DNA from: JBEGHD01 sp049334165
GTDB taxonomy: Bacteria; Bacteroidota; Bacteroidia; Flavobacteriales_D; Sanyastnellaceae
Direction: 5' to 3' (one strand)
Length of the DNA stretch: 64,000 bases
NCBI GenBank assembly: GCA_049334165.1
Contig: JBEGHD010000002.1
In this document: positions 41,445 through 49,688 of the stretch, in pieces
Layout: the number at the start of each line of letters is the position of its first letter
How positions within the stretch are numbered: the stretch's first letter is position 1
Made by a program: the position numbers and the translations under genes
Notes under the pieces: model-generated
The model's input: the letters and a program-made list of their open reading frames with translations, nothing else
Databases searched by the model: none
What the model was told of the DNA's origin: nothing

Positions 41445-42416
41445 TTACAAGAACCTCGGGTTACCGTATGGCTGTCTGATTGGAACTAAGTCAATATTAA
41501 AGCAGTAGGAGAGCATAATCTCGTGCGAGCCAGTACTGTAATTTTTCAATTCAGATGTGGTAGCATCGTACGAGTATCCAATTCTTAACGATTGTGAAAG
41601 AACGTTATTGCTGCCAGGAACTCTTCTGGTAGGCAATTGGTGGTTGTAACCTGCCATGGGCGCGATTGCATCTTGCAAACGATAGCTAAGCCCAGCATAC
41701 AAAGTATTGTTCCAGTCAATAATTGCATTAAGATCGAATGTCATTGTAGAGAAGTCGCCTCTGAAGAGGGCGTTTGGTTTCAAAGTGAGATTACCACTCA
41801 ATGGAAGCTGTCCACCTGCCATGAAGTAGTAGTGTTGTGCAAGCTCCATGTTGAGGTCTTCAAGATCCTGACCGGTAAGGTGAGTGAGCGAGGCACCTAC
41901 GTAAAATTTTTGAGGCTTTTCGTAGTAAAGACCAAAGTTTAGGTCGAAGCTACCAGCAGTTTGACGGCTTGCGTTAATAGCCGGATCATCCTCTGGCAAT
42001 GTTTGGGGTGGTCTCCAGTCATCACCGAGTTGGCGTCCGTAGTAGCCGAGAGCCAGACCTGCAGAAAGGACATCACCTGAGATGAACTTGTACTTATATG
42101 CGTAAGAAAGTCTGAAGATGTTGTTGATTTCCTGTCCAAGACGGTCGTTGTAGAAAGTAACACCAATACCACCTTTGATAGGTTCAACGTATTGGTGGTA
42201 GTTCAACATGACAGTCTTTGGATCTCTGTCGAGTTGATCCCACTGATCGCGGTAAAAGAAGTTAAAGCAGTTATTATCACCTGACCCGGCAAAAGCTGGG
42301 TTGAACGACAGCTTGTCAAACATCCATTGTGTGAACTGCGGATCTTGTTGGCCGTAGACCTGAAATGATGTAACAAAACAAACTACTAGAATTGAATAGG
42401 TAAAGATTTGCTTCAT
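41445..42416 (-). CDS. PorP/SprF-family T9SS outer membrane protein
   Basis: A 323-residue outer membrane barrel with signal peptide MKQIFTYSILVVCFVTSFQVYGQ and the family start QQDPQFTQWMFDKLSFNPAFAG. It contains repeated barrel segments and ends in CFNIDLVPIRQPYGNPRFL. PorP/SprF proteins help assemble or tether T9SS cargo or adhesins such as SprB at the surface. Placement directly ahead of gldK is common. A perfect 11-bp inverted repeat lies 29 bp upstream of its ATG. Confidence 0.93.
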   Translation of the reverse strand: MKQIFTYSILVVCFVTSFQVYGQQDPQFTQWMFDKLSFNPAFAGSGDNNCFNFFYRDQWDQLDRDPKTVMLNYHQYVEPIKGGIGVTFYNDRLGQEINNIFRLSYAYKYKFISGDVLSAGLALGYYGRQLGDDWRPPQTLPEDDPAINASRQTAGSFDLNFGLYYEKPQKFYVGASLTHLTGQDLEDLNMELAQHYYFMAGGQLPLSGNLTLKPNALFRGDFSTMTFDLNAIIDWNNTLYAGLSYRLQDAIAPMAGYNHQLPTRRVPGSNNVLSQSLRIGYSYDATTSELKNYSTGSHEIMLSYCFNIDLVPIRQPYGNPRFL

Positions 42417-42444
42417 ACTTTGACGAACTTGGTTAATAGCTCCG

Positions 42445-42492
42445 ATTTTGGTTATCTAAATCACTACTGAAAGGGGCTAAAATAACCAAAAT
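42445..42492. promoter_or_regulatory. Inverted repeat upstream of the PorP/SprF gene (11-bp arms)
   Basis: ATTTTGGTTAT (42445-42455) and ATAACCAAAAT (42482-42492) are perfect reverse complements separated by 26 nt. The element sits 29-76 bp upstream of the porP/sprF-like ATG, where an operator would lie. No T-run follows in a way that suits a terminator for the upstream gene, which ends at 42612. The function is inferred only from position. Confidence 0.55.
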
Positions 42493-42611
42493 TCATTTCT
42501 GTCAAAAATTTTTTCAACATCGGAATTGGAAAGCTTCTTCACATTTTTCTTAAGGACCTTTGAATTGTCCGTTAAATTTTCCATAACAAATTGCTCTACT
42601 GTGAGTGTCCT

Positions 42612-43784
42612 CTAGGTGAGCTTTTGGTACGCTTTCCACCAACGGTCTGGTACCTCCTCATTGGTGGCTTGCTGATAGTCGGCATAGGTGCACGGCACCA
42701 GGTGATGTCTCTGGTAACGGTTTTTCTTTCCCGCAGGATACGGCACTTCCATCCACCAACGATTGCTAAGGTGGCTTTTGAAGAATGTGATTTGGTGGTT
42801 CTTATCGCTCAGGTTAACTATGAATTTTTGATACTCGCGATAGTCGCCAATAGGATAGTCTCTCTTGCGATTTATCACTCCATCTATCAAATACCAAATC
42901 ATTTCTGCCAGAAGTGAAGCAGTGTTATTGTGAATGTCGGTTTCCGGGTTGAATTCGTAGAAGCCAACCGAACTAAGCTTGTCACTCATGCCAGCGTATC
43001 TACAGAGCTGGCAGGCTTGCTGCGCTGTGAAGCCATTTGGGCCGCTCTGTTTGCTGCCGGGTGCGTCACTTCTTTTGATAGCAGAAATATCGAAGCTAAG
43101 GAGGTCGGCATTTCTAACGACCGGCTCCACCGACTTAATGTCTTCGGCTACTTCGCCAAGACGGTAAGTGTCGAAAAACATCTTATCCATCAACTCATAG
43201 AGCTCTTTGTCAACGTAAGGGCGTTGATTGCCGATGTTGCTGTAATTAAAGAGGTAATTGGGTTGGTGCAGAATGATGTTGTTCAAAAATGTGTTTGAAT
43301 CGATTGGCTTGTTGAAACTGCTAAAGCTCAAAAGTGGATCAACTGTGACCAGGTTTACCGTCTGCTCAAGTTTTTCGTAAGCAATGTAGTTAGCAAAGGT
43401 CAAATCCTGACTGCCACCAATGATCACCGGAATGATTTGGTCCTTGATTAGCTCCTGGCAAATGGTTTTGAGAGCCACGTAAGTGTCTTCCACCTTTTCG
43501 CCAGCTGCGATGTTCCCCAAATCAGCGATAGAAATATTTTGATCAAAGCCGAAGTGTTGAGCAAGTTGTTTGCGAACAAAGTTTGGCGCCTGAGCACAGC
43601 CCTTGTTGTTTTCTGAGTAGCGGTCTTCCTCCACACCAATTATTGCAATCTTAACATCCTCTCCTTCGGGGAAATGTCCTTCTGTGTGGTAGTCAATTTG
43701 TTTTCCGAGTTGGGATTTGCTCACAGGAATATCGGCAAACAAATCGGCCGGTATGGGTGTGAGAAAAACGGAAAGATCTTTCAT
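42612..43784 (-). CDS. Arginase/formimidoylglutamase-fold protein with missing metal ligands
   Basis: A 390-residue member of the ureohydrolase (arginase/agmatinase/formiminoglutamase) superfamily. The fold markers are visible: IPVIIGGSQDLTF (GGxHD motif, residues 123-127), LVTVDPLLSF (DAHxD motif, 146-153) and LSFDISAIKRSDAPG (SFDxDxxDP motif, 229-243). Key metal ligands are altered: His to Gln in GGSQD, Asp/His lost in VDPLLSF and the second Asp of SFDxD is Ser. The protein is unlikely to be a normal two-manganese hydrolase. It lies between topA and the T9SS operon on the same strand, 10 bp from topA's stop. Automatic annotation would probably say formimidoylglutamase. Confidence 0.83.
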   Translation of the reverse strand: MKDLSVFLTPIPADLFADIPVSKSQLGKQIDYHTEGHFPEGEDVKIAIIGVEEDRYSENNKGCAQAPNFVRKQLAQHFGFDQNISIADLGNIAAGEKVEDTYVALKTICQELIKDQIIPVIIGGSQDLTFANYIAYEKLEQTVNLVTVDPLLSFSSFNKPIDSNTFLNNIILHQPNYLFNYSNIGNQRPYVDKELYELMDKMFFDTYRLGEVAEDIKSVEPVVRNADLLSFDISAIKRSDAPGSKQSGPNGFTAQQACQLCRYAGMSDKLSSVGFYEFNPETDIHNNTASLLAEMIWYLIDGVINRKRDYPIGDYREYQKFIVNLSDKNHQITFFKSHLSNRWWMEVPYPAGKKNRYQRHHLVPCTYADYQQATNEEVPDRWWKAYQKLT

Positions 43785-43794
43785 TCTCTACTTT

Positions 43795-46170
43795 TTACTT
43801 GCTCTTTTTCGTGCTCTTTTTGCTTTTGGGTTTTGCTTTAGACTTGGCCTTCGGCTTTGCTTTGGCTTTTCGCCTTCCCTTTGGAGGATTCTTCTCGTGC
43901 TCCTCAATCAGTTCCTTCACCTCTTCGAAAGTAAGCTTCTCCGGCTCCTTGTCTTTCGGAATCTTCACGTTTTGTTTTCCCGCTTTAATATACGGGCCGT
44001 ATCGTCCATTCAGCACCTGGATGGAATCGTCTTCTTCAAAAGTTTTGATTCTGTTTTTCTCATCTTGCTCGCGTTTGGCCTTGATGAGTTCAATTGCACG
44101 GTCGAGTTCGATGGTGTAGGGGTCGTCACCTTCTTTAGGTTTTAGGCTCACGAATTTTCCATCGTGACGAATGTAAGGACCAAATCTTCCTATGGCTGCA
44201 ACAACTTTTTTGTCCTCAAACTGTCCGAGGTCGCGAGGAAGTTTGAATAGGTCCAGTGCCTCCTCAAGCGTGATGCTGTTGATGCTCTGGTCTGCACGAA
44301 GAGAGGCGAATTGCTTTTCTTCATCGTCTGGTGCGCCAATCTGAGCAAGAGGTCCGAAGCGACCAATTCTCACCAGCACAGTTTTGCCCGACTTGGGATC
44401 TTCTCCCAGGATTCTTTCGCCCGAGGCTTTTTCAGAATTCTCCAGCGTGTCTTCCACATTTTCGTGAAATGGAGAGTAGAAAGACTTTATCATCTTATTC
44501 CACTGAAGCATGCCCTGGGCGATGTCGTCAAATTCTTTCTCAACCTTTGCGGTGAAGTTGTAGTCGAGAATGCTTTCGAAATTTTCAACCAGGAAGTCGT
44601 TCACCACAATCCCGATGTCTGTTGGGAAGAGCTTGCCTTTTTCGGCTCCGGTAATCTCCGTTTTCTCCTCTTTCTTAATTGTATCTCCTGAAAGACTGAG
44701 CATCTGATATTTTCGCTCTTTTCCTTCGAGCTCTTTTTTCTCAACGTAGCCACGTTTCTGGATTGTAGAGATCGTTGGTGCGTAAGTAGACGGACGACCG
44801 ATTCCGAGCTCCTCGAGCTTCTTCACGAGGCTTGCCTCGGTGTAGCGTGGTGGGTGGTGTGTGAAGCGTTCAGTAGCTGTGATAGATTCAGCGTTTACCG
44901 CCTCACCTTTAGTAAGGGGAGGTAGAATTCCTTTTGGACTGTCGTCTTCCTCATCGTCTGTTCCTTCCAGATAAACTTTAAGAAAGCCTTCGAACTTGAT
45001 GATTTCTCCACGAGCGGTGAAAACTTCATCTACGTTCGGTGCAGAAATTTTTGCTGTGGTTTTCTCGAGCTGAGCCTCGGCCATTTGCGATGCAATGGTT
45101 CTTTTCCAGATCAGGTCGTAGAGACGTTCTTCGTTTCGATCTCCTGTTACGCTGTGTGCAGACATTTCTGTTGGGCGAATGGCTTCGTGAGCTTCTTGTG
45201 CGCCCTTAGATTTCGAAGAGTACTTTCTTCTCTTGGCGTATTCTTTACCGTAAGATTTTTCGATCTCTTTTTCAGCACCTTTTAGCGCAGTGTCCGATAG
45301 GTTCACAGAGTCGGTACGCATGTAAGTGATTTTACCGGACTCGTAAAGTTTCTGAGCTACCATCATTGTTTGCGCTACAGAGAAACTCAATTTTCTACTC
45401 GCCTCTTGCTGAAGGGTAGAAGTGGTGAATGGAGCGGCTGGGCTTTTCTTAGCTGGTTTTTTCTCCAACGACTCCACGCTGAAATCGGCCGCTTTGCATT
45501 TTTTCAAAAAGTCTTCAGCTTCTTTCTCAGTCTTAAATCGTTTACCGAGCTCTCCTTTGAATGTTTTTCCTTCGGCTTCGAATTCTGCCACCACACGGAA
45601 AGACGATTCCGGAGTAAACGCATCAATTTCTCTTTCGCGCTCTACAATTATTCGAACGGTAACAGATTGAACACGTCCGGCAGAAAGTGATGGTTTCACC
45701 TTTTTCCATAAAACAGGGGAAAGTTCAAACCCAACCAGCCTGTCGAGAATTCTGCGAGCCTGTTGCGCATCCACCAGGTTTTTGTCTACCTGACGTGGTG
45801 ACTCTATTGCTTTTAAAATTGCGCTTTTGGTGATTTCGCTAAAAACAATGCGTTTTGTATTCTCGTCTTTAAGTCCGAGCGCCTCAGCAAGGTGCCACGA
45901 AATAGCTTCTCCTTCCCGGTCCTCATCAGTTGCGAGCCATACCGTTTCAGCAGCTTTGGCGAGTTTTTTCAACTCTTTTACCACGTCTTTTTTGTCGGCA
46001 GTGATTTCGTAAACGGGTTTGAAATCATTTTCAATGTCGATGGCAACATCCTTTTTTGGGAGGTCGCGAACGTGGCCGTAGCTGGATTTTACCGTGAAGT
46101 CTTTTCCGAGGTAACCTTCGATGGTTTTCGCTTTGGCTGGGGACTCAACGATGACGAGATTTTTGGACAT
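43795..46170 (-). CDS. topA: TopA, DNA topoisomerase I
   Basis: Relaxes negative supercoils by single-strand passage. The ATG at 46170 gives 791 residues starting MSKNLVIVESPAKAKTIEGY (Toprim domain); the open frame to 46224 is an extension without family support. The catalytic tyrosine lies in ITYMRTDS. The C-terminal part has repeated topoisomerase C-terminal modules (RIGRFGPLAQIG, AIGRFGPYIRHDG, LNGRYGPYIKAG) instead of zinc fingers, then a Lys-rich tail (KAKPKAKSKAKPKSKKSTKK) likely to bind DNA. It heads a unit with the arginase-like gene 10 bp downstream. Confidence 0.96.
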   Translation of the reverse strand: MSKNLVIVESPAKAKTIEGYLGKDFTVKSSYGHVRDLPKKDVAIDIENDFKPVYEITADKKDVVKELKKLAKAAETVWLATDEDREGEAISWHLAEALGLKDENTKRIVFSEITKSAILKAIESPRQVDKNLVDAQQARRILDRLVGFELSPVLWKKVKPSLSAGRVQSVTVRIIVEREREIDAFTPESSFRVVAEFEAEGKTFKGELGKRFKTEKEAEDFLKKCKAADFSVESLEKKPAKKSPAAPFTTSTLQQEASRKLSFSVAQTMMVAQKLYESGKITYMRTDSVNLSDTALKGAEKEIEKSYGKEYAKRRKYSSKSKGAQEAHEAIRPTEMSAHSVTGDRNEERLYDLIWKRTIASQMAEAQLEKTTAKISAPNVDEVFTARGEIIKFEGFLKVYLEGTDDEEDDSPKGILPPLTKGEAVNAESITATERFTHHPPRYTEASLVKKLEELGIGRPSTYAPTISTIQKRGYVEKKELEGKERKYQMLSLSGDTIKKEEKTEITGAEKGKLFPTDIGIVVNDFLVENFESILDYNFTAKVEKEFDDIAQGMLQWNKMIKSFYSPFHENVEDTLENSEKASGERILGEDPKSGKTVLVRIGRFGPLAQIGAPDDEEKQFASLRADQSINSITLEEALDLFKLPRDLGQFEDKKVVAAIGRFGPYIRHDGKFVSLKPKEGDDPYTIELDRAIELIKAKREQDEKNRIKTFEEDDSIQVLNGRYGPYIKAGKQNVKIPKDKEPEKLTFEEVKELIEEHEKNPPKGRRKAKAKPKAKSKAKPKSKKSTKKSK

Positions 46171-46483
46171 ATACGCTGGATTTAAACGAGTGTTAAAGGC
46201 ACATTTTGTAACCTTACAAAGCAATTCTTACGGTTCGAAGTTCAAGTGACTATCACGGTTCTTTTAACCCAATTGCTCAAGATTTCGCTTTGCAAAGAAA
46301 GAACAAAGCAAATCTGAAATGCAAATTTAAAGCGATCAATCGTTCGCAGTCTGGCAGATAAACTGGTGCAAATTGTCACTTGCGAAAAGATGTGAATGCA
46401 CGGGGAATCAAGCTGTCAAACTGCCAGTTTCCTAATTTTAATTAATAAATTTGCGCCTATTTTTCATTCTCAAAAGTCATCTT
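46171..46483. other. Divergent topA/miaB intergenic region with two dyads and a promoter box
   Basis: This 313-bp gap contains no ORF I can support. Two short palindromes are present: TTTGTAA-CC-TTACAAA at 46205-46220, close to the topA start, and AAACTG-C-CAGTTT at 46418-46430, just upstream of the miaB -7 box. Both are candidate operators, unsupported by known consensus. The stretch 46230-46400 shows nothing notable. Confidence 0.45.
46446..46453 (+). promoter_or_regulatory. -7 box TAAATTTG of miaB
   Basis: A perfect TAnnTTTG match 30 bp before the chosen miaB ATG at 46484. It contains the TTG that opens the longer frame, another reason to reject that upstream start. Confidence 0.5.
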
Positions 46484-47911
46484 ATGCACGAAGGAAGTAA
46501 AGTGATTGACGAAGCCAGACAAGGTGAGGCTACGATGTTGGAGACGACTCAAAAAAGTGACTCAAAAAAACTAATGCTCGAGAGCTACGGCTGCCAGATG
46601 AATTTTTCTGACAGCGAGATTGTAGCTTCAATTATGGCAGAAGAAGGCTACGGTACAACTCGCGATGCTGAAGCCGCAGACGTTGTTTTGATCAACACCT
46701 GCTCTATCCGGGACAATGCGGAACAGCGTGTGCGCAACAGGCTCAACTTTTTCAGAGGAATGAAAAAAAGAAAGCCAGAACTCGTTGTGGGTATTTTGGG
46801 CTGTATGGCCGAGCGACTGAAAAAACAACTACTCGAAGAAGAGAAACTCGTTGATCTGGTCGTTGGTCCCGATGCCTATCGCGAACTTCCGGGCCTGATC
46901 CAGGAAGTGGAAACCGGACAAAAAGCCGTGAATGTTCTGCTCTCAAGAGAAGAAACCTATGCTGACATCAGCCCCGTGAGGCTCGACAGTAATGGCGTTA
47001 CAGCATTTATCTCCATCATGCGAGGGTGCGACAACATGTGCTCTTTCTGTGTAGTGCCTTTCACCAGAGGAAGGGAGCGAAGCCGCGATCCTGAGTCGAT
47101 TGTTCGCGAAGCTCAGGAGCTTTTCGATCAGGGTTATCGCGAAGTGACTTTGCTCGGTCAAAATGTTGACTCCTACAAGTGGAACATGACGAGCAAAGGA
47201 CAAATTAAAGATCCGGAAAAGCCGACAAAGAATTTTGCTCAATTGCTCGAAATGGTTGCCGAAGTGAATCCCGATCTGCGAGTGCGCTTTTCTACTTCGC
47301 ACCCAAAGGACATGACGGATGACGTGCTGTACAGCATGAAGAAATACGAAAATATTTGCAATTACATTCACCTGCCTGTGCAGTCGGGTAACAGCGAAAT
47401 GCTGAAACGAATGAACCGCGGTTACACCAGAGAGTGGTACAAAGATCGTATTGCAGCCATTCGCAGAATTATTCCCGAATGCGCAATTTCTACAGATATT
47501 ATTACTGGGTTTTGCGGTGAGACGGAGGAAGAACATCAAGACACCTTGAGCCTGATGGAAGAGGTTCAGTACAACATGGCTTACATGTTTAAATACTCTG
47601 AGCGCCCGAGGACTCTGGCAGAACGAAAGTTTGAAGATGATGTGCCCGAAGAGGTGAAAGGTCGCAGACTCAAGGAAGTAATCGATTTGCAGATGAAAGC
47701 AAACGCCAGAAGAACTCGCGAGATGGTGGGCCAAACTCACCGGGTGCTGATTGAAGGTGTTTCTAAAAAGTCGGACGAAGAGCTCTGCGGAAGAAACTCA
47801 CAAAACACGATGGTGGTTTTTCCAAAGGGAAATCACAAGATCGGTACCTATGTAAATGTGTATGCTGAGGAGTGCACTTCAGTGACTCTTCGAGGGAAAG
47901 TGGTAAACTAA
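46484..47911 (+). CDS. miaB: MiaB, tRNA-2-methylthio-N6-dimethylallyladenosine synthase
   Basis: Radical-SAM methylthiotransferase that modifies A37 of tRNAs reading UNN codons. The ATG at 46484 gives 475 residues. The N-terminal UPF0004 domain starts LMLESYGCQMNFSDSE with its cysteines (also NTCSIRD and LGCMAERL), the radical-SAM CxxxCxxC is RGCDNMCSFCVVPF, and a C-terminal TRAM domain follows QTHRVLIEG. It is the first gene of a same-strand series with a sigma-54 activator (25 bp later), lptE, secG and groESL. Confidence 0.96.
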   Translation: MHEGSKVIDEARQGEATMLETTQKSDSKKLMLESYGCQMNFSDSEIVASIMAEEGYGTTRDAEAADVVLINTCSIRDNAEQRVRNRLNFFRGMKKRKPELVVGILGCMAERLKKQLLEEEKLVDLVVGPDAYRELPGLIQEVETGQKAVNVLLSREETYADISPVRLDSNGVTAFISIMRGCDNMCSFCVVPFTRGRERSRDPESIVREAQELFDQGYREVTLLGQNVDSYKWNMTSKGQIKDPEKPTKNFAQLLEMVAEVNPDLRVRFSTSHPKDMTDDVLYSMKKYENICNYIHLPVQSGNSEMLKRMNRGYTREWYKDRIAAIRRIIPECAISTDIITGFCGETEEEHQDTLSLMEEVQYNMAYMFKYSERPRTLAERKFEDDVPEEVKGRRLKEVIDLQMKANARRTREMVGQTHRVLIEGVSKKSDEELCGRNSQNTMVVFPKGNHKIGTYVNVYAEECTSVTLRGKVVN

Positions 47912-47936
47912 AAGCCGATCAAAGAGAAAGTAACAA

Positions 47937-49178
47937 ATGGAACTCCAGGCAATAAAACAGCGATTTGGAATTATAGGTAACTCGGCAGGGCTCAATAGAG
48001 CTCTGGATGTGGCCAGACAAGTTGCGCCAACAGATATTTCTGTTTTGATAAATGGTGAGAGCGGTGTTGGAAAGGAAGTGATGCCGCAGGTAATTCACCA
48101 ACTGAGCTCTCGCAAACACGGGCCTTACATTGCCGTGAACTGTGGAGCCATTCCGGAAGGGACTATCGACTCAGAGCTTTTTGGTCACGAGAAAGGTGCT
48201 TTTACCGGTGCCACTGGTTCTCGAAAAGGCTACTTTGAAGAGGCCGATGGAGGAACCATCTTTTTGGATGAGGTTGCCGAGCTGCCTCTGCAAACACAGG
48301 TGCGTCTATTGCGTGTTCTCGAAACTGGAGAATTCATTCGTGTTGGTTCTTCGAAAGTGATAAAGTCTGACGTCCGTTTGGTTGCGGCTTCCAATGTCGA
48401 TTTCAACGAAGCCATCAAGAAGGGAACTTTCCGGGAGGATCTTTACTACCGACTCAACACGGTGCCGATTTACGTGCCTCCTTTGAGAGAGAGAAAGGAA
48501 GATATTTATTTGCTATTCAGAAAGTTCACAACCGATTTTTCCGAAAAGTACAGAATGCCTGCATTGCAGTTGACCGATGACGCTGTGAAGGTGCTGGAAA
48601 ATTACCGCTGGCCTGGGAATATTCGTCAGCTCAAAAATATCACCGAGCAGATTTCAGTGATCGAACAGGAGCGGGAAATTGATGCTGAGAAACTGATGGG
48701 TTACTTACCTTCGGATAGCCGCTCGAGCAGTTTGCCGATGGTGGTGAAAAAAGAGGAAAGTGCCAACGACTTTTCAGAAAGAGAAATTCTTTACAAGGTG
48801 CTTTTTGATATGAAAAGCGACCTTACCGACCTGAAAAAACTCGTGCTTCAGATGATCCGAAGCGATGGCCAGCTCGATGCCACTTCCACAAACTCCGAGC
48901 TGATGCGCAAAGTCTTTGACGATGACGACATGCACGTAGCCGAGAACGGTGATACAGCCTCTGGAATTTTTCACCTTCCAGGTCGATCTGATGAACAGGA
49001 AAAAGAACCAGAGACGTTAGAGGTAGAAGAAACTCTTTCCCTTCAGGATACAGAAAAAGAGTTGATAAAGAAAGCGCTCAAAAAGCACAACAATAAAAGA
49101 AAGTACGCTGCCAGCGAGTTAGGTATTTCGGAGCGAACGCTCTACAGAAAAATTAAGGAGTACGACCTTAATAATTAG
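47937..49178 (+). CDS. Sigma-54-dependent transcriptional activator without receiver domain
   Basis: A 413-residue enhancer-binding protein. The AAA+ domain starts almost at the N-terminus: Walker A GESGVGKE, the sigma-54 contacting loop GAFTGA, Walker B TIFLDEVAELP, sensor NVDFNEAI and WPGNIRQL. Residues about 270-370 are an acidic linker, and the C-terminus is a Fis-type helix-turn-helix (AASELGISERTLYRKIKEY). There is no receiver, GAF or PAS input domain, so activity is likely controlled by level or a partner protein, as in PspF. It lies between miaB and lptE, suggesting a link to envelope genes (inference). Confidence 0.93.
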   Translation: MELQAIKQRFGIIGNSAGLNRALDVARQVAPTDISVLINGESGVGKEVMPQVIHQLSSRKHGPYIAVNCGAIPEGTIDSELFGHEKGAFTGATGSRKGYFEEADGGTIFLDEVAELPLQTQVRLLRVLETGEFIRVGSSKVIKSDVRLVAASNVDFNEAIKKGTFREDLYYRLNTVPIYVPPLRERKEDIYLLFRKFTTDFSEKYRMPALQLTDDAVKVLENYRWPGNIRQLKNITEQISVIEQEREIDAEKLMGYLPSDSRSSSLPMVVKKEESANDFSEREILYKVLFDMKSDLTDLKKLVLQMIRSDGQLDATSTNSELMRKVFDDDDMHVAENGDTASGIFHLPGRSDEQEKEPETLEVEETLSLQDTEKELIKKALKKHNNKRKYAASELGISERTLYRKIKEYDLNN

Positions 49179-49189
49179 TCTTTACGAAA

Positions 49190-49687
49190 ATGAAGAAATT
49201 AGCTTGCTTACTTTTAATTCCTCTACTTCTCGTTGGTTGCTCCGTTGGAGTTACCATGAGCGGAACGGACACTTCGGGAGCAAGCACTTTTAGTGTCGAT
49301 TATTTTAAACCGAATACTCCGCTGGCTACTCCGCTATTGGCCCAGCGTTTTACAGAATCTCTCAAGGATTTGATTCTTCAGCAATCGCCCTTGAACATCA
49401 CAAAGCGAGATGGAGATCTTACCTACGAAGGTGCAATTATTGGCTACGACATTTCTCCATCGGCAGTGCAGGCCAACGAAACAGCCAGTCAAAACCGACT
49501 CACAATCACTGTGAAGGTGAAGTACACCAATACCATCGAAAAGGAGAAAAGTTTTGAGCGTACTTTTTCTAAATTCGCAGATTACCCGAGCAGTCAGGAC
49601 CTTTTTGCAATAGAAGATCAGCTGATCGAGGACATAAACGATCAGCTAACTCAAGACATTTTCAACGCCAGCCTCGGTAATTGGTAA
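49190..49687 (+). CDS. lptE: LptE-like lipopolysaccharide assembly lipoprotein
   Basis: A 165-residue lipoprotein with signal MKKLACLLLIPLLLVGC (lipobox LVGC). It has the LptE/RlpB-like layout: a beta strand region after the anchor (GVTMSGT), the helix VTESLKDLILQQS-type segment (residues 58-70), YEGAIIGYDISP and RLTITVKVKYTN strands and a C-terminal helix DQLIEDINDQLTQDIFN. LptE plugs the LptD translocon in the outer membrane. Located 11 bp after the sigma-54 activator and 1 bp before the next gene. LptE sequences diverge strongly, so the call rests on pattern and the Bacteroidota gene order. Confidence 0.87.
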   Translation: MKKLACLLLIPLLLVGCSVGVTMSGTDTSGASTFSVDYFKPNTPLATPLLAQRFTESLKDLILQQSPLNITKRDGDLTYEGAIIGYDISPSAVQANETASQNRLTITVKVKYTNTIEKEKSFERTFSKFADYPSSQDLFAIEDQLIEDINDQLTQDIFNASLGNW

Positions 49688-49688
49688 C

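Noticed and set aside
46171..46224. 18-residue extension of topA
   Set aside because: The Toprim domain starts at MSKNLVIVESP; the extension has no family support and covers the TTTGTAA dyad.
46943..47740. 265-residue frame antisense to miaB
   Set aside because: It lies fully within miaB, whose radical-SAM and TRAM motifs are intact; it shows no motif of its own.
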